Shown in pieces: positions 46,240-60,229 of a stretch of 64,000 nt of DNA. This DNA comes from Protopterus annectens. Taxonomy: Eukaryota > Chordata > Ceratodontiformes > Protopteridae. The stretch's first letter is position 1. Each line of letters begins with the position of its first letter. The stretch is taken from positions 479,137,844-479,201,843 of the forward strand of contig NC_056738.1 of assembly GCF_019279795.1 (NCBI RefSeq), written 5' to 3'. The notes under the pieces were generated by a model. It did not search any database. It was given only the letters and a program-made list of their open reading frames with translations, and was not told the DNA's origin. Position numbers and translations under genes: made by a program.

Positions 46240-46400
46240 CCTGTCCTGAGGCTATCAATCACCCTACACTTGGTTCTACAGCTGAAAGGTTTAAATTTTT
46301 AAAGCATTCTAAACCAGTCCAAACAGTTTTTAGTATACCTGTCAGTACGCTTGTTAATCCATCTCAGTTTTACCTGTTCAGCATAATCAGAATCTTTTCA
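46240..46400. repeat. ~150-bp repeat unit, right of the hAT element
   Basis: Partner of 38,134-38,282; see that entry. The first 8 bases are also the hAT target duplication. Confidence 0.55.
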
Positions 46401-46709
46401 AAATTTAGTTAGAAAGACACAGTCTCATATGAACACGGATAAAATGCACATGTTGTGGGGAGGTGGTGTGGCTTAAATCAATTTAGCTCTCTTATTTAGG
46501 TTTAAACAGAGGAGCTAGGGCAGTGTGTCTAGAGCAAAATGCATTTTGGGAAGAAAAATTGTCCACAGATACCAAGTGAAATAAGTCCAGTTTCCTAAAT
46601 TATCTAATTTCAGGGGGACACTGCTTGAAACAGGGAAATGCTTGCAATGAAACATTAAACCTCTTACCAGGAACAGGCTTCTCAACTGTACCCGGAGATA
46701 CATATTTTC

Positions 46710-46875
46710 AGGTCTGATTTATCTTAATCACATGATGTACCAGTAGGAATGTTCCTATTTTCAGTCTTCATTCACCCCTTCACATGATGTATCTATTGTC
46801 AGGCATGATTTACCTCTTCACATGACGTACCTATTGGAGGTATGTTCCTATTGTCTGGCATAATTTACTTCACAA
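46710..46875. repeat. Short tandem repeat, ~50-60-bp period
   Basis: CACATGATGTACC/TATCTATT and 'GTTCCTATTNTC' followed by 'ATTTACCT' words recur three to four times with variation. Confidence 0.6.
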
Positions 46876-49740
46876 GATTTTCAGAATCATTGCTCTGTTA
46901 TACAAGACTTTGAAGCTGCTTAGTATACAGGAAACCGGACTGCATGGTCATCATTCTGGTGCTACCAATTATTTAAAGACAGTGGACCCACATGAAGCAT
47001 CTCCCTTTTCCAGCAGCAAAAGTAAACAAATTTGTCAGGTAAATTTTTGCAACATCAATCATTGAAGTCTCACTCATTTATAGTCTTTGATGTCTATATT
47101 TGTGTCAGTCTCAATTTTTTAAACTTCTCTTTGAGAAGCATCCCTCAATCCTACCAGGAGTGGGAAGAGCTGTGTTCTGCTTGGCATTCAGATGTTATGC
47201 TAATTAGGTTCCCAGTTTATTGGCTGGAAGTATTTAATTTTCAAAAAATTTGTATCTGTTTTCAGTGTCTGCAGGTTGAGAAGTATGATCAGGAATGGGA
47301 ATCCAGGGCCAAAGAAAACTGTGATTGCTCCTGCTTGAATAGAGCCAGTAAAGAAAAACAGAATACCCAAGCGTTCATTGCTGTCTTTAAAATAATAGGA
47401 GCTGTGGGTCTGTGTTTTCTTAAAGCAAATGTCTTACATGTACTTTCATTCTGCTTGGGAGGAACTTCATCAGATCTTAGAAATTTAAAGGACAGGTAAA
47501 ATATTTTTACATAGAGGTGTGCATTCAGAGAAGAAGACTGTAAAAAATAACAATGTTTTTAAAGAAAGACCTTACCTTTCTTTCTTGAAAATAATTTCTA
47601 TTTTTGCTTTACATTTCAACCAGGTGTGGGCTGATGACATACCCTTAGTTGGAAAATTGCCCCTAATGCTTCATCTTGAATGATTATTTTTAATTATCTT
47701 TCTCTGTTTTTTCCCATATCTCAGTTGTGTACAGCTCACACAGATCATTTGCTAAGATAATTGTTTAATTGTGCACTTATGGAATATTTGTTTCTACTTT
47801 ATTTATACCAATAGGATTGCCTAGTTACAAAAAAAAAAACTTAGGTGCATTTACAGGTACATATCAAAGTTTTGTCCTTTATTTATGTTAGTCAGTTTGA
47901 TCATTTGTTCTTGTACAGTTATATGAAATCTAAACAATTAGGTATAATGACTCAGAAACATTACAGAGCTTTAGCCATGGCTAGGCATTTTGGCCAGAAG
48001 ACAAATGTTAATGCTTGTTTATGAGACTGAATTAGTTCATACACAGCAAATTCAGCAATGCCAGCATGCTAAAAATAATATGACTAGAGAGGAGCTGGAC
48101 TATAATTTATATCAATATTTTAATATGGGACTTAGTTTTATGAAGACAGGTGTTTTTTTCTTTCCGTGAGTGTTTGTAAGGTTGACACGCTATGTAAAAT
48201 AGTTTTGCTTTGTTTTTGAAATAGGTCAAGTTTCCATTTGATTGACAATATACACAAACCTTTTGGCCCAGCCTTGTTCTAAATATATGTAAATTTCTGT
48301 TTCAGTGATGCAGCTGCTATTCTATAAAAATTCCCAGGTGTTTTTTATTTGGCTTTTTGGCATCTCACACTTGATATGATCTAATACAATGTTTAAATGA
48401 AGCATTATTTAACTCTCTTCTAAAAAGAATAAGAGTTAATGCTTAACTGCATAAATATCTGCCTTCAGGCACACCTGAACATTTCATCTGAGTGTTTTCT
48501 CAGATAGACATCTTAAGGACAGTGTCATTTTGGCAGAGCACAGCAGAGTCACATATACTAATCCACAAAGTAATAAAGGATGTAACCTTAACCTTTTATG
48601 AACACAAACTCATAACTCTCATAATAGTGTAATGACTTTGTTTCAGTTTAACAGAAGAGCTGTATATTTGTAACATGCTTATTAGAGCAGTTGTTTTGCA
48701 AAGTTTTGATCAGTGTGTGATTACAGATCTGCAAATGAAGGATGTTAATAATTCATGTCATCTAAACACAACACAGCTATAGAAAACATATACATAAGAC
48801 AAAAAGGTGCAAAAAGAATAGACGTAAAATCTTTATACACCTCTTTGATTATGCCTTTGCTATCTGGGTTACTGCACTGCTCCACTAGACTGTTTCAAAC
48901 AGTGCAACAATAGAAACCAGGATGTACGGAAACTACAGATACAAGACACATTAAATAACGTACTGACTAATAACTTGGCTATGTAGAAGAAAAATGCAGA
49001 AAAAGTGCCCAAACATATCTTAGTGTAGTATCTTGGGAAAATATGCTGGCAGGTAAATGCATTTCAAGTCATTAAATACTGGGTAAAATAAAAACATAGA
49101 TTTTAGTTGGAAAGAGCAATTAAATGTAAATATGCAGCAATACAGGATTCAGTTATGTACTAAATTGAGTACCCCTTTATTTGGTACACTCTGAAGTTTA
49201 ACAGAGACAATTTGTCTTATTTATGTTGTTGAATGTGTGGATTAGGTCCAAAGGTTCATAGCAGATAAATAAGAAAGCAACAAGAAATATGTTTTTTGAG
49301 GGGTCTGTGCACTTGCTAAACATATTTTGTTGTCCAAGCATTCATTTCTGCAAATCGATGTACTGAACTAATGCTAAAAGTACTTATATTAGGATAGTTT
49401 GTTAAAGCATCTCAGAAGATTTCTTTTAAATGATTTGAGATTGTGAAGGAATGTTCAAAAAATGAAAAAGTTCTATGGATTTGATTCAGTGTGGCAGGTG
49501 ATGATGTTACAAAACACTGTCATCATGACATATCTTTGTCCTGCAGTACTTTAAGAAGCTGTACTAATGATAATCCCATGTATGTGGGTCTGGGAGGGCA
49601 GTGATAATGTCAAATTTGGTTAAGGTTGAACGCCCATTTAACTGACAGAATTTAGTCAACTAAACATATGGTCCACAGGTGTACAAGATCACTACATTAT
49701 AGGGGTCGAGGAAAATGCCCTTTTGCCAGTATTGTGCTAT
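46876..49740. other. No recognised gene
   Basis: A 155-codon open frame at 47,032-47,499 (+) has no recognisable domain. Its LKANVLHVLSF segment comes from DNA shared with 38,042-38,075 and is probably repeat. The rest is AT-rich and unassigned. Confidence 0.35.
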
Positions 49741-50227
49741 ATGTGTGAGCTGTGAAATGCATGCACCCCTGAAAAAACAATGGAGCAGATTCATGACTGC
49801 CAACAGTTAGTGCTGCTATCATGTGCACATTTCACAACTCAAAACTATGGCACACCTGCTAGCTTTATACAAGGTTTGCTTGGGGGGTGCATATCATGCA
49901 CTGGAACCTTAGCTCATGACACCTGTGAGAAACCCACACAACCCAAATGAGCAAGGATACAATGATGACCATGCTCAAACTAGGACTATCATAGAACCTG
50001 TATTTGGCTTGCTGAAATCATGGTTCTGCTGTCTAGACACTTCAGGAGGTGCCATGCAGTACGATCCAGCCACTTATGCCCAAATACTCACGGTCTGTGC
50101 CATTTTGCACAATATAATTCTCAGGGAAGAGCTTCAACAAAGACAACAAGGGTTTGAAGCACAGGCAGGGCCAGCAGCTCCAGCAGATAGTGTTGAGAAG
50201 TCTAGAAGAACAACCAGGTGCAGATAG
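49740..50227 (+). pseudogene. PIF/Harbinger transposase, C-terminal fragment
   Basis: The catalytic end of a transposase related to that at 28,343-29,424. ALEP, a stop (Trp codon to TAG near 49,911), then LMTPVRNPHNPNEQGY, TIIEPVFGLLKSWFCCLD with the catalytic Glu, SGGAMQYDPATYAQI and CAILHNIILREELQQRQQG. The N-terminal two thirds are missing or unrecognisable; weak similarity reaches back to about 49,780. A divergent copy, not a duplicate of the 28 kb one. Confidence 0.82.
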
Positions 50228-51252
50228 ATAGTGCTGATAGATGTCGCTGGGCACAGTATGCCATGGCTCTGGTTAAGAGACAAAACACAGCACATACACT
50301 TACTACCAATGTGAAAATCCTAAACACATACAAATATTAAATGAAACTGAGGCTTGCAAAAGTACACAACCTTTCCTTAAGCATGTAATGGCTGTGTGTT
50401 GTTAGCATTAGATAGAGACAACCCCTAAGGACACATCTTGTAGGTGCAGTATTAACAAGGTATGTGTGGAACCTGTATGAACAAAAGAGGAATATAACTG
50501 ATTACTCTCATATGCAAATACTTATATGTCCCAAAGATGAAACATGTCTCAGGTGTACAGTAATGCCAGTAATAGCTTATTGCTTATGTTTCAATATACA
50601 GCTATAAATTTTGCCCCAAACTGTGCATCAGGCATTTCAGCTGACAACTGTACATTAACACAGTGAGCGAGTGGCCGCATCATTTGCACAAGTATAGCAA
50701 TAATCAGTATTTAAAATCTACTCTGACTACATTACTAAAAGAATACTAACACAAATACATTGATGGTCAGGTATTACAGAACCAATCATTCACAAATGAG
50801 TAGGAATAATAAATAAGATTTCTTTTGCAATACATTTACATTAAAGCAAGCTTCTGGGTCTGCAAGTATTAGCTATCTTCTCTGTGCAGTAGATGTATAT
50901 GCAATCCTAACTCACAAAGAAATGTGCAGAGGGCAGGGCACAGTCATCATCACTTGCATAGACTGGGTGGGGGGTAATCAGGAGGGCAAGCTTGACACCA
51001 GAAGAAGTGTGTGTGCTATTAAAAACAATTTATTCAGCACGTTTACAAAAGTCAGGACCGGGAGCAAGAGATTCATATCAGTTCACAACAGTGTTTATAT
51101 AACTTGCGTGTGCATGTGTGTGCGTAAGGTAGTATGGGCAAGTTTTTTTCAATATGCATGTGTCTGTCTGCATAAATATAATCAAGCACTGTGCTAGCAC
51201 TGTGTCCTGGCATATTGAACATCTGTGAGCCATGCATGGTAAAGTAGTCAGT

Positions 51253-52116
51253 TCAGCATTGTCTTCCCTGACCATGAGAACTACCAGTTCCAGGAGTTGC
51301 ACTGCTAGTTCCATGACCCTGGCTAGAAGTCAAGGTACTACCTGAACATGACTGATGTCTACTCGGTAAGCTTTCATCATAACTTTGTCCAGGACAATGA
51401 CCACATGGCCTACCACATCTGGGTGAGGACTCCTCGATCATTGATGGAGCAGTGGAAGTAGTGCCACTATGGCAGCAGGATCTGGCATGGTGATGTCTGC
51501 AAACACCTAATGATGTAGCAGCTCTCTGGTCACACAGATGTAGACCCTCCCCCAGGAGACATTTCATTACAGACACTGCCTGATCCACTATGTCATTCAT
51601 CCTTGTCCAAGGAGTCACTCACACTGTTCAGGCAGTCAAGTGTGTCAGAATTCACAAAGTTTAATACTCACACTATTTCTTCTGAGGCCTTGGTGGAATG
51701 TGTCTGTGCCTCTGTGATGGCCTTACACATATGTCAAGTGGCTACTGACATACCATCAGGAAGAGGGTGTACTGCAGCCCTCCTACAAGCACCTCCACTA
51801 ACCCCCCTGTGTGGTACTTTGCCATCATGATGGCTATGGGGAGAATCAAACAACTCTGCAACTGGCGTAACCACACTACCCTGATCAACTTGGTCACTCT
51901 CAGCTTGTCCTTTCTCTGAGGGCTCAGTGTCATGGGCATTTGTAAGCATACTGAGTGTGTCTGAAATGTGAGCAGGGGATGTGGAAACCACAACCTCAGT
52001 GTCAGACTGAGCCTCTGCAATCCTAGACTGTGCTTCATCACCTCCACCATCATCAGTGGTTACTGATACTTTGACATCAGGTGGTTGGAGCTCCACAGTG
52101 CCAGGGGCAGGATCAC
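51253..52116 (-). pseudogene. Possible Harbinger accessory-protein exon (low-complexity)
   Basis: Minus-strand frame following an acceptor-like TTATCATAG at about 52,117: GDPAPGTVELQPPDVKVS, an acidic Ser/Thr-rich stretch, ELFDSPHSHHDGKVPH, then after stops CKAITEAQTHSTKASEEIV and MNDIVDQAVSVMKCLL, a helical C-terminus like those of transposon MYB-like proteins. It lies near a Harbinger transposase relic in convergent orientation. No MYB domain is visible, so this is a weak call. Confidence 0.3.
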
Positions 52117-52146
52117 CTATGATAACAAGTAAGCAAATTAACATAG

Positions 52147-52648
52147 ATTCATAAGTTCATAGGCAGGTACTAGGCTATTGGCCCAAGGGCCTAAGTAAGT
52201 CTAGCCAACAAGGTTCCCTGGCTTATGCCATTCAAGAAAGTTATTTTCCTGTGCCCCTGTTGAGCAGGGCCACCAAAGCGATCCCTGAGGTGTATTTCCT
52301 ATTTCCCATCCACTCTTCAAGATTTTCCTTGAAGAGTGCTAATGAGGAAATTTGCTTGACATAGATGGATAGCTTGTTCCAGAGTATGGAAAGTCTCTGG
52401 GACAGGAAGCTATCCCTCCAGCATGTCCTGTTTATTGTGGTGACAAGATTTAGGTCCCTAGAGCATGTAGCTCAGAGGGATTGGGATTTCTTTAGGTGTA
52501 GCATGTCCAACAGCTCTGGGTTTGACATAGCTTTATATGTTAGGCAGAGATCACCTCTGAGTAGGCGATATGCTACAGAGTAAAGCTGGATTTTTTTGAG
52601 ACGATCAGTGTAGGGCATCTGTGTGAGGCCAGTAATCCTCTTTGTGAG
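52147..52648 (-). mobile_element. CR1 LINE copy e, 3' end only
   Basis: The 3' terminus at 52,147 (ATTCATAAGTTCATAGGCAG, GTACTAGGCTATTGG). Coding remnants are MSNPELLDMLHLKKSQSL, LKKIQLYSVAYRLLRGDLCL and RITGLTQMPY, broken by a shift near 52,500. It ends abruptly at 52,648. Confidence 0.85.
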
Positions 52649-52649
52649 G

Positions 52650-53790
52650 ACAGAAATAGAATACAAACTGATCAAACTTATGTTATGTAAAATATGTTAA
52701 CAATTATAGATACTAATGCAAGGCAAAAATGACTTTCATGTATAGATAAAGCTACTTTATGTATGGTGATAACAATAAAACAATTGTGCTTACCATGTGC
52801 AGGTGGCCATGCAAAATCCAAACCACATGTGTCTACATATAAGAAGGTGAGATACACATGGCTGATACACTCCTATATAGCTGCAGAATAAGAAACATCT
52901 CAGACAAAATTCTACTGGCCAGTTTAATTTCCCCCATCCTTATTTTCTCTCTCTGTCTCTGTGTCCCTTCTTCCTACACTTCTCATTCACTCTCGTTCTC
53001 TGATGTCCCCTACCTATCCCCAGTCAAGGTAGCCCCAACCTTTTGTGTCCATCACCATTCCTGTCTGTCTTGTAAGACCTATATGTCTGTGTCTACTACC
53101 TAACCTACCCTACCTACCTGACCCTCTCCTTCCAAAGCACCATGCCCAACAGTCATCTTCTTGTCAAAAAATAGACAGCTGTACCACAAAAAAATTAACC
53201 CCCCCCCCACAAAGATCTCCACTTTGCCTATGAGTTATTTTGACACTTGATTTGGTCCAATTGGCTATACAAGAGTATTCTGTTGTTGTCACCCGCCTTG
53301 GTGTGGTGACACTAAAATCATCAAAATCTGTGTACAATTCTACATATATATTGCGAAGAAGTGGATAGCTATGGTGCTCTCCCACTGCCCTCCTGTAAAT
53401 TCCTGTACTATTTTCCCTGTGCCCTCCCCTTTGCTTGCCCCCTCCCATTTTCAGCACTGTCCCATCAATCCCTTTTTTACACTTTTAATGTAGTCAAAAA
53501 TAAAATTTCACACAAGATACATGGCCAGAAATAGCCCATTAAAAAGCCTTCACTTTTTGTTCTCAGCATTTGTGCAGAGCTTGTTATCACACACCAGTTC
53601 TGACTGACAGTGAATGGTGTTTTTCTTTATATGGCAAAAACTCCTGAGTCTTTGCCAACGCCTCACAATTCCAGTTACCTTCATGCAAATGTGTTTAAAC
53701 ACGCTGTGCTATAGGAATATGGAGTTAAGTCAGACTAAAGGCAGTAGTTTGCAAGAGTTACTCTAACAGTTTTTAAGCTGCTGGATGTAA
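52650..53790. other. No recognised gene; pyrimidine-rich patches
   Basis: CT-rich sequence at 52,940-53,130 and an 11-C run near 53,201. Not assignable. Confidence 0.35.
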
Positions 53791-53794
53791 TGAT

Positions 53795-54560
53795 CTAGAA
53801 GTTGCTATGGAGTGCATTGAGATAATGCACCTGTCTACAGAATGTGTTTGCACACTGTCAAGGGTTGTTTGCATAGTGTCAAGGGTTCAACTCCAGGTGT
53901 ATATCAAATTATTGTTTCATGTCATTTTATATTCCTGTCATATGTTTAAATATAAACATCTGTATTCATTCCCAATTTCATCTCATGAACATAGCATTTG
54001 AATAGTCCAGCAAGAAAGCATTTGCAAAAACATTCCATCCCCAACAGGAAGACTTACTAAACCACCATTATCTTTCTTATGTCTCAATCTTTTTTCTATT
54101 CTCCTCCTCTTATTTCTCCCTATATCAATCACTTAATGGTATATAACATAACAAATTGATAATGTGGAAACACCTAAGATTAACACCCTAAATATGTCCA
54201 AAAATGTCCCATAAACCAAAATCTTGATAAGTCTCTCTCCATCTCTCTCTCTCCACCCTTTCTGTCTCATACTGTTTATTGTTGTATATTTATCAGGCTG
54301 ATGGATGTAATGTTCATCTTATGGGATTTTACTATTGTCATTACTGTGATGAAGCCTGGTGCCTACATCCTCCCTTACTTCAATATGTTGTCACTGTCCG
54401 TTCAATTGTGTGATTTTAAATTTGTGAAATAGGAGTTCCTTTGTGGTGTGCTGAGATAATGCTCATGTCTCTAACTGCATTTTGCATAGTGTTAATGGTT
54501 CAAATCCAGTACTGACTGTTTGTATGACTATTTTATGTATAGCTCTTGCATACATATTGT
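53795..54560 (+). repeat. Two copies of a tRNA-like repeat
   Basis: Copy 1 at about 53,805-53,900: GTGCATTGAGATAATGCACC, then GTGTCAAGGGTTCAACTCC (B-box-like GGGTTCAACTCC). Copy 2 at about 54,440-54,515: GTGTGCTGAGATAATGCTCA and GGTTCAAATCC. Similar CT-rich sequence follows each at a distance. Looks like an old tRNA-derived SINE. Confidence 0.55.
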
Positions 54561-56159
54561 ATTGAGCCACCATTACCTGCATCTGTCATAGTCTACTTGC
54601 TCCCTGCCTCCCTCTCCTCTTCTCTATGTCTCTACCCCCTTCTGTGTTATCAGCCTGAGTCCTCAGCATTTGCATGGTGCTAAGAAGTACTAATAACTTA
54701 TGGAAAATGGCAGCACACACTTGATGGAAAAATCTTATGAGTTCTTGCCTTAAGCCACATTAGTCTGATGCCCTTCATGCTACTTTGATTAGCCTTGCTG
54801 CGCTATGTAAAAACAGGCTAATAGCACCATGAGGAGGCAGTTTAAATAATCTCTTCAACAGGCTACATAGTTTAATGTACACTTTATGGGATGATACAGT
54901 TCTAAGTAGTGTTATGAAGAATGCTGCCCAAGACCTTCTTGCTTCATATTGTTTCCATAGTCCAGGTTTCTACCAGCATTAACATGACTGGTCCCTCATG
55001 TGTTTCATATTCATTCACAAAATTCTATCTTCCAAGAAATTACCACAGGGCATTAGGTACAATTAAAGCTTTACCTGTTAACAAGCATACCACAATAGAC
55101 ACATTCTGACAATATTGCTAATGTACACACACAAGGTGATACTATCAAAGTGGTTTAATTTCGATCCATGTTCCAAATTATAATCATTATGACAAATACA
55201 TACCTGTGATTGATGTACTGACTTTTTATTACTCAATTATGTCATACAAATACATACAATTGCATGACAACAATTGCAACATACTTGAAATACATGCACA
55301 TTCACCAGATATGAGGTCTGTGTAAATATAGCACCTGTATTATCCATATAATTGGTGATGTACTGCAAATGTCATGACTAATGTGGACTTCACAATACAC
55401 AAAACATTAACATAACACATATCAGCTCTGGATTTCATCACAATCTGACCTGATTGTTTGTCTATACTCTTTATTTGCACTTAGTTTGGCATGGAGAATC
55501 ATGAAATACTGCTAATTCAGGTTCTGAATTCAACACCTAAGCATATCAATGCACATGTGCTATTACTTTGTCATCAGCCATGGAAATAAGCTTGTCAGTG
55601 GGGTGCTTCAGGAGAGTTTTTGAAAACACAGAAGTATTGTTAGTGGTTTGGATTACATCTGCATGGGGTATTAGACTGTTGTACTAAAGATACGTGGATT
55701 TAACTGCTCCATCAATGTTGACTGAACATTTCATTCTGTAAAGTCATGTCTGCACTCCAGCACTTACATTTGGAAATCATGTGTAAAGGCATGGAATGTT
55801 TTAACAGATACTTCATGCCTGGTTTTCAGCATTGCATTGTCATATTGTTGACCTGTCTGTATCTACACTGTACATTGTCCAAGTATGACCAAATACCATT
55901 GATAAGAGAACAACTGTTTGCATGCAATCATCCCAAACTGAACAGTCAAGAATGCTTGGTTGTCAATCCACTGTTTCACAAGTGTGACTGTCATGAAAAC
56001 ACCATTATGAAATATAGGTACATGTGACTCTCACTATAACAATGTACATGAATAATATAATAGATGAGATAACATTTAATTACTTATGATCAGCATTTTC
56101 TTGTTACTCCTCACACATACCTTTTCACCCAGACCTCTTATGCACACTAGCTTATCTGT

Positions 56160-56160
<1 letters not shown>
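54561..56160. other. No recognised gene
   Basis: A possible third tRNA-like scrap lies near 55,650-55,710 (GGGGTATTAGACTG, GTGGATTTAACTGC). Otherwise unassigned. Confidence 0.35.
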
Positions 56161-57450
<1,290 letters not shown>

Positions 57451-58490
57451 CTAATGGGAGTGTGTGGTTTTGTCTTGTGCTCTGTAGAAAAAGCTTCAAA
57501 TACGTATAGTATGTGTAGCTGTACAGTGCTATTGTGCTCTTTCTTCATTTTCTTTCCATTCTAGAAGAAACATCACTCTATTATTAACCATTGGTGATGT
57601 CATCCATTCAAATGTGCACTGTCATAATTGTAAACCAACATCTCGTGTGGTGCTTGTGATTCAAACAAATATGCCTCTTTCTGTGATGTGAATGGCTGAT
57701 TTGCAGCTCTAAAATATCTGTCATAGCATGTGTTCAGGTCTGGCAAGATGCAAATTTTGAATGTGTCATTGATAGCTCATAGACATTACTTATTTTCCAA
57801 ATAGTAATGCTCTGTTATTGCATATCTTAATCCACATATTTATGTATTACTTTAATTCCTTTCTTCACACTGTAAAGCTTTATAGGAGAAGAGGGCTTGC
57901 ATTTTTTAATATATGGCATGTGGCAAGATGATGTAACTGTTACCTGTGTTATGAGACTTTCTTGTGGATCTGCATTGTTGACTTGATGTTATGGTAGTGT
58001 ATGCTGTAATTCCTTCTGTGCATGCCCAGAATAAGGATTTACTGACAGAGAAATTGAACTAATGAATGTCATCAGATATATGTTGTCATTTGTAAATTAT
58101 GTATTTTGACTGTTATTACATTACTATCTACCAATAACATGAATATAAAACACATGCTTGTCTAATACATGTTTAAGGGTAATATAGCCCCCTTCTATGG
58201 TTGCAAGTGAAAACATGTCTCTTTCCGATATGCATGACATGATAGATATAGGGTTCATTTTTTTCTTGTTTTTACATGATGAAGTGGAGAATACAGCTGT
58301 ACTGTCAGTTACCACTAATAAATTCCCTGTATATGCATATCATATGCAATAGCTGCAGTGTATGCGAATATCACCTAATGTATCTAGTGGCATTGCTGTT
58401 ATCTGTCAACTCAGCACTTTGTTAACATTAATATCAGATTTACTCCCCTTTTTTAGTTTTGTTTTGTGTTCTTCCTTTGTTAGCATGTCC
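57451..58490. other. No recognised feature
   Basis: AT-rich, no convincing frame. Confidence 0.35.
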
Positions 58491-58493
58491 ATG

Positions 58494-58842
58494 GGGGCGG
58501 CCACAGTGGTGCAGCGGTTAGCGTTGCTGCCTCACAGCAAGAGGTTCTCTGGTTTGAGTCTCAGCTGGGGTACCTTCTGTGCAGAGTCTGCATGTCCTCC
58601 CTGTGGTTGTGTGGGTTTCCACCAGGTGCTCTGGTTTCCTTCCACATCCCAAAGACATGCAGTAGGTGGATTGGACACTCTACATTGATCCTAGGTGTGA
58701 GTGTGCGCATGTGTGTGCCTTCTGTGGAAGGTTGGGTGCTGGGCTGGCAACTCGATACTGTAAAACTCCACTGTCAATCATGAGCAGACAGATAATCCAC
58801 TGTGGAAACCCCTAACTGGGAAAAGCCAAAAGAAGAAGAAGA
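58494..58842 (+). mobile_element. tRNA-headed SINE, full-length copy
   Basis: About 350 bp. Head with A box TGGTGCAGCGG (58,507-58,517) and B box GGTTTGAGTCT (58,551-58,561). Centre with GCATGTCCTCCCTGTGGTTG, GTGGGTTTCCACCAGGTGCT and CCCAAAGACATGCAGTAGGT, a segment widely conserved in fish and amphibian SINEs. Tail AACCCCTAACTGGGAAAAGC followed by (GAA)n. No clear target duplication. The most complete of three copies here. Confidence 0.87.
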
Positions 58843-59822
58843 TCAATACTTGTGAACAGGATGAATTATTATTACATCAATATGAAAGTATTTATGTTAA
58901 AAATGCTCTTTGTGAAATAACATTTTATACTGAATTATCTAAGCACATTTTCCCCATTTACTCTCCCCTGTTTCTTATTTCTGCACTAATCCCATTATAT
59001 TATATGTATGGTCTCCCCATTTAACTCCCCCTGCTGCTCAGTACACTAACATGAAGTAATCGTAAAGGCTTAGTGCAAAGTGTGCATGCTTGATAATGAA
59101 TCCCAGGACTTGTTTTTACAAGTTTAATAGTTTATACTTGCATGTGCCATTTTTTTCAGCAAATGTGCAGTGATGTACCAACTTTTCTTTTTGGCCTTTA
59201 GTTGTTAATGTTAGCTACATCAATATTTCCATGTTTCATTCTTTTTTGGCATACCTATGTAAGTGTGTTTGTGTGTGCATGCATATCAGGCAAAAAATGC
59301 TCCACAATGACTGTATATGTAGATCCTCACAAAGAAAGCCTGGCGAAATAAAGCACTATGCCTATCTGAAAAAAAAAAAAAAACACAGTCAGAAATTTGT
59401 CTTGATGAGGATATGTGAGATTTGCAATTATCCCTTAAGGGCATAGAAGTGTTTCCATTCACTGGCTTCTTTTTTTCTTTCCTTCAAAACTTTTTTTTAA
59501 CATATAAACATATATATAAAGTACATTTAATGCAGTTATAAATAGCAAAAATGCAATTGTAAAGAAAAGAAAATAGTCTATTTTTCCAATGAAAAAATAT
59601 ATACAACATACCTGAGAGCTATTAACTAAAACAAATGTGGGGTACTCCATGGAGTAAAATTCATTATAGCAGATAGCAATATACGTTACATAAACAATAA
59701 ACATTTTGAGAAACAAATTCAGGAGGTAGAGTTCTGTTGAAATAAATCAAATAGAGATAATACCTTTTCTCCAAGGATTCTTGACAAGTGACTTAAGAAA
59801 TAACCTACTTTCCTTTAGTTTA
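58843..59822. other. No recognised gene
   Basis: AT-rich. An A run at about 59,370-59,383 and a T-rich block at 59,468-59,500; the latter could be the 3' tail of the minus-strand L1 relic but no link was established. Confidence 0.35.
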
Positions 59823-59830
59823 GTCCCAGT

Positions 59831-60180
59831 CAGGGTTGCCAGATTTGTAAAGGGACGGGTAGACCAAAAAAAGGCAGTTCTCCGTTAAACAGAAGTAGCT
59901 CTGTTTTGCGATTTTTGATTGGCCGGTATGCCAGTATACGAGCCAATCAAAAAATTGCACAGTGCAGCCTTTTTTGTTCAATGCAGAACATCAGGCAGTT
60001 CTGCATTAAACAGAAGTGGCTCCGCTTTGCGATTTTTTGATTGGCTCGTATACTGGCATATGCGCCAATCAAAAAAAAAAAAAGCAGAGACTGTTTCACC
60101 AGGATTTTAACCAGCAGTGCAGGAGTGGGGATTGGGCTGCTGGGATAGTCCCACTCAAATAGGGACATCTGGCAACCCTG
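59831..60180. mobile_element. Small hAT MITE with internal inverted repeat
   Basis: 350 bp. Terminal inverted repeats CAGGGTTGCCAGAT (59,831-59,844) and ATCTGGCAACCCTG (60,167-60,180) are perfect over 14 bp. 8-bp flanks GTCCCAGT (59,823-59,830) and GTCCCAAT (60,181-60,188) match at 7 of 8. Inside, a ~50-bp segment is directly duplicated (TTAAACAGAAGT near 59,885 and 60,006). A perfect 25-bp inverted repeat starts GCCAGTATACGAGCCAATC (59,930-59,954) and returns at 60,033-60,057. No coding. Confidence 0.87.
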
Positions 60181-60229
60181 GTCCCAATTAAGGATACATT
60201 ATAAGGAAGATAATTTTTCATTTAACATA

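Noticed and set aside
47032..47499. 155-codon open frame as a possible host gene
   Set aside because: No domain, no splice context, and part of it lies in DNA repeated near 38,050.
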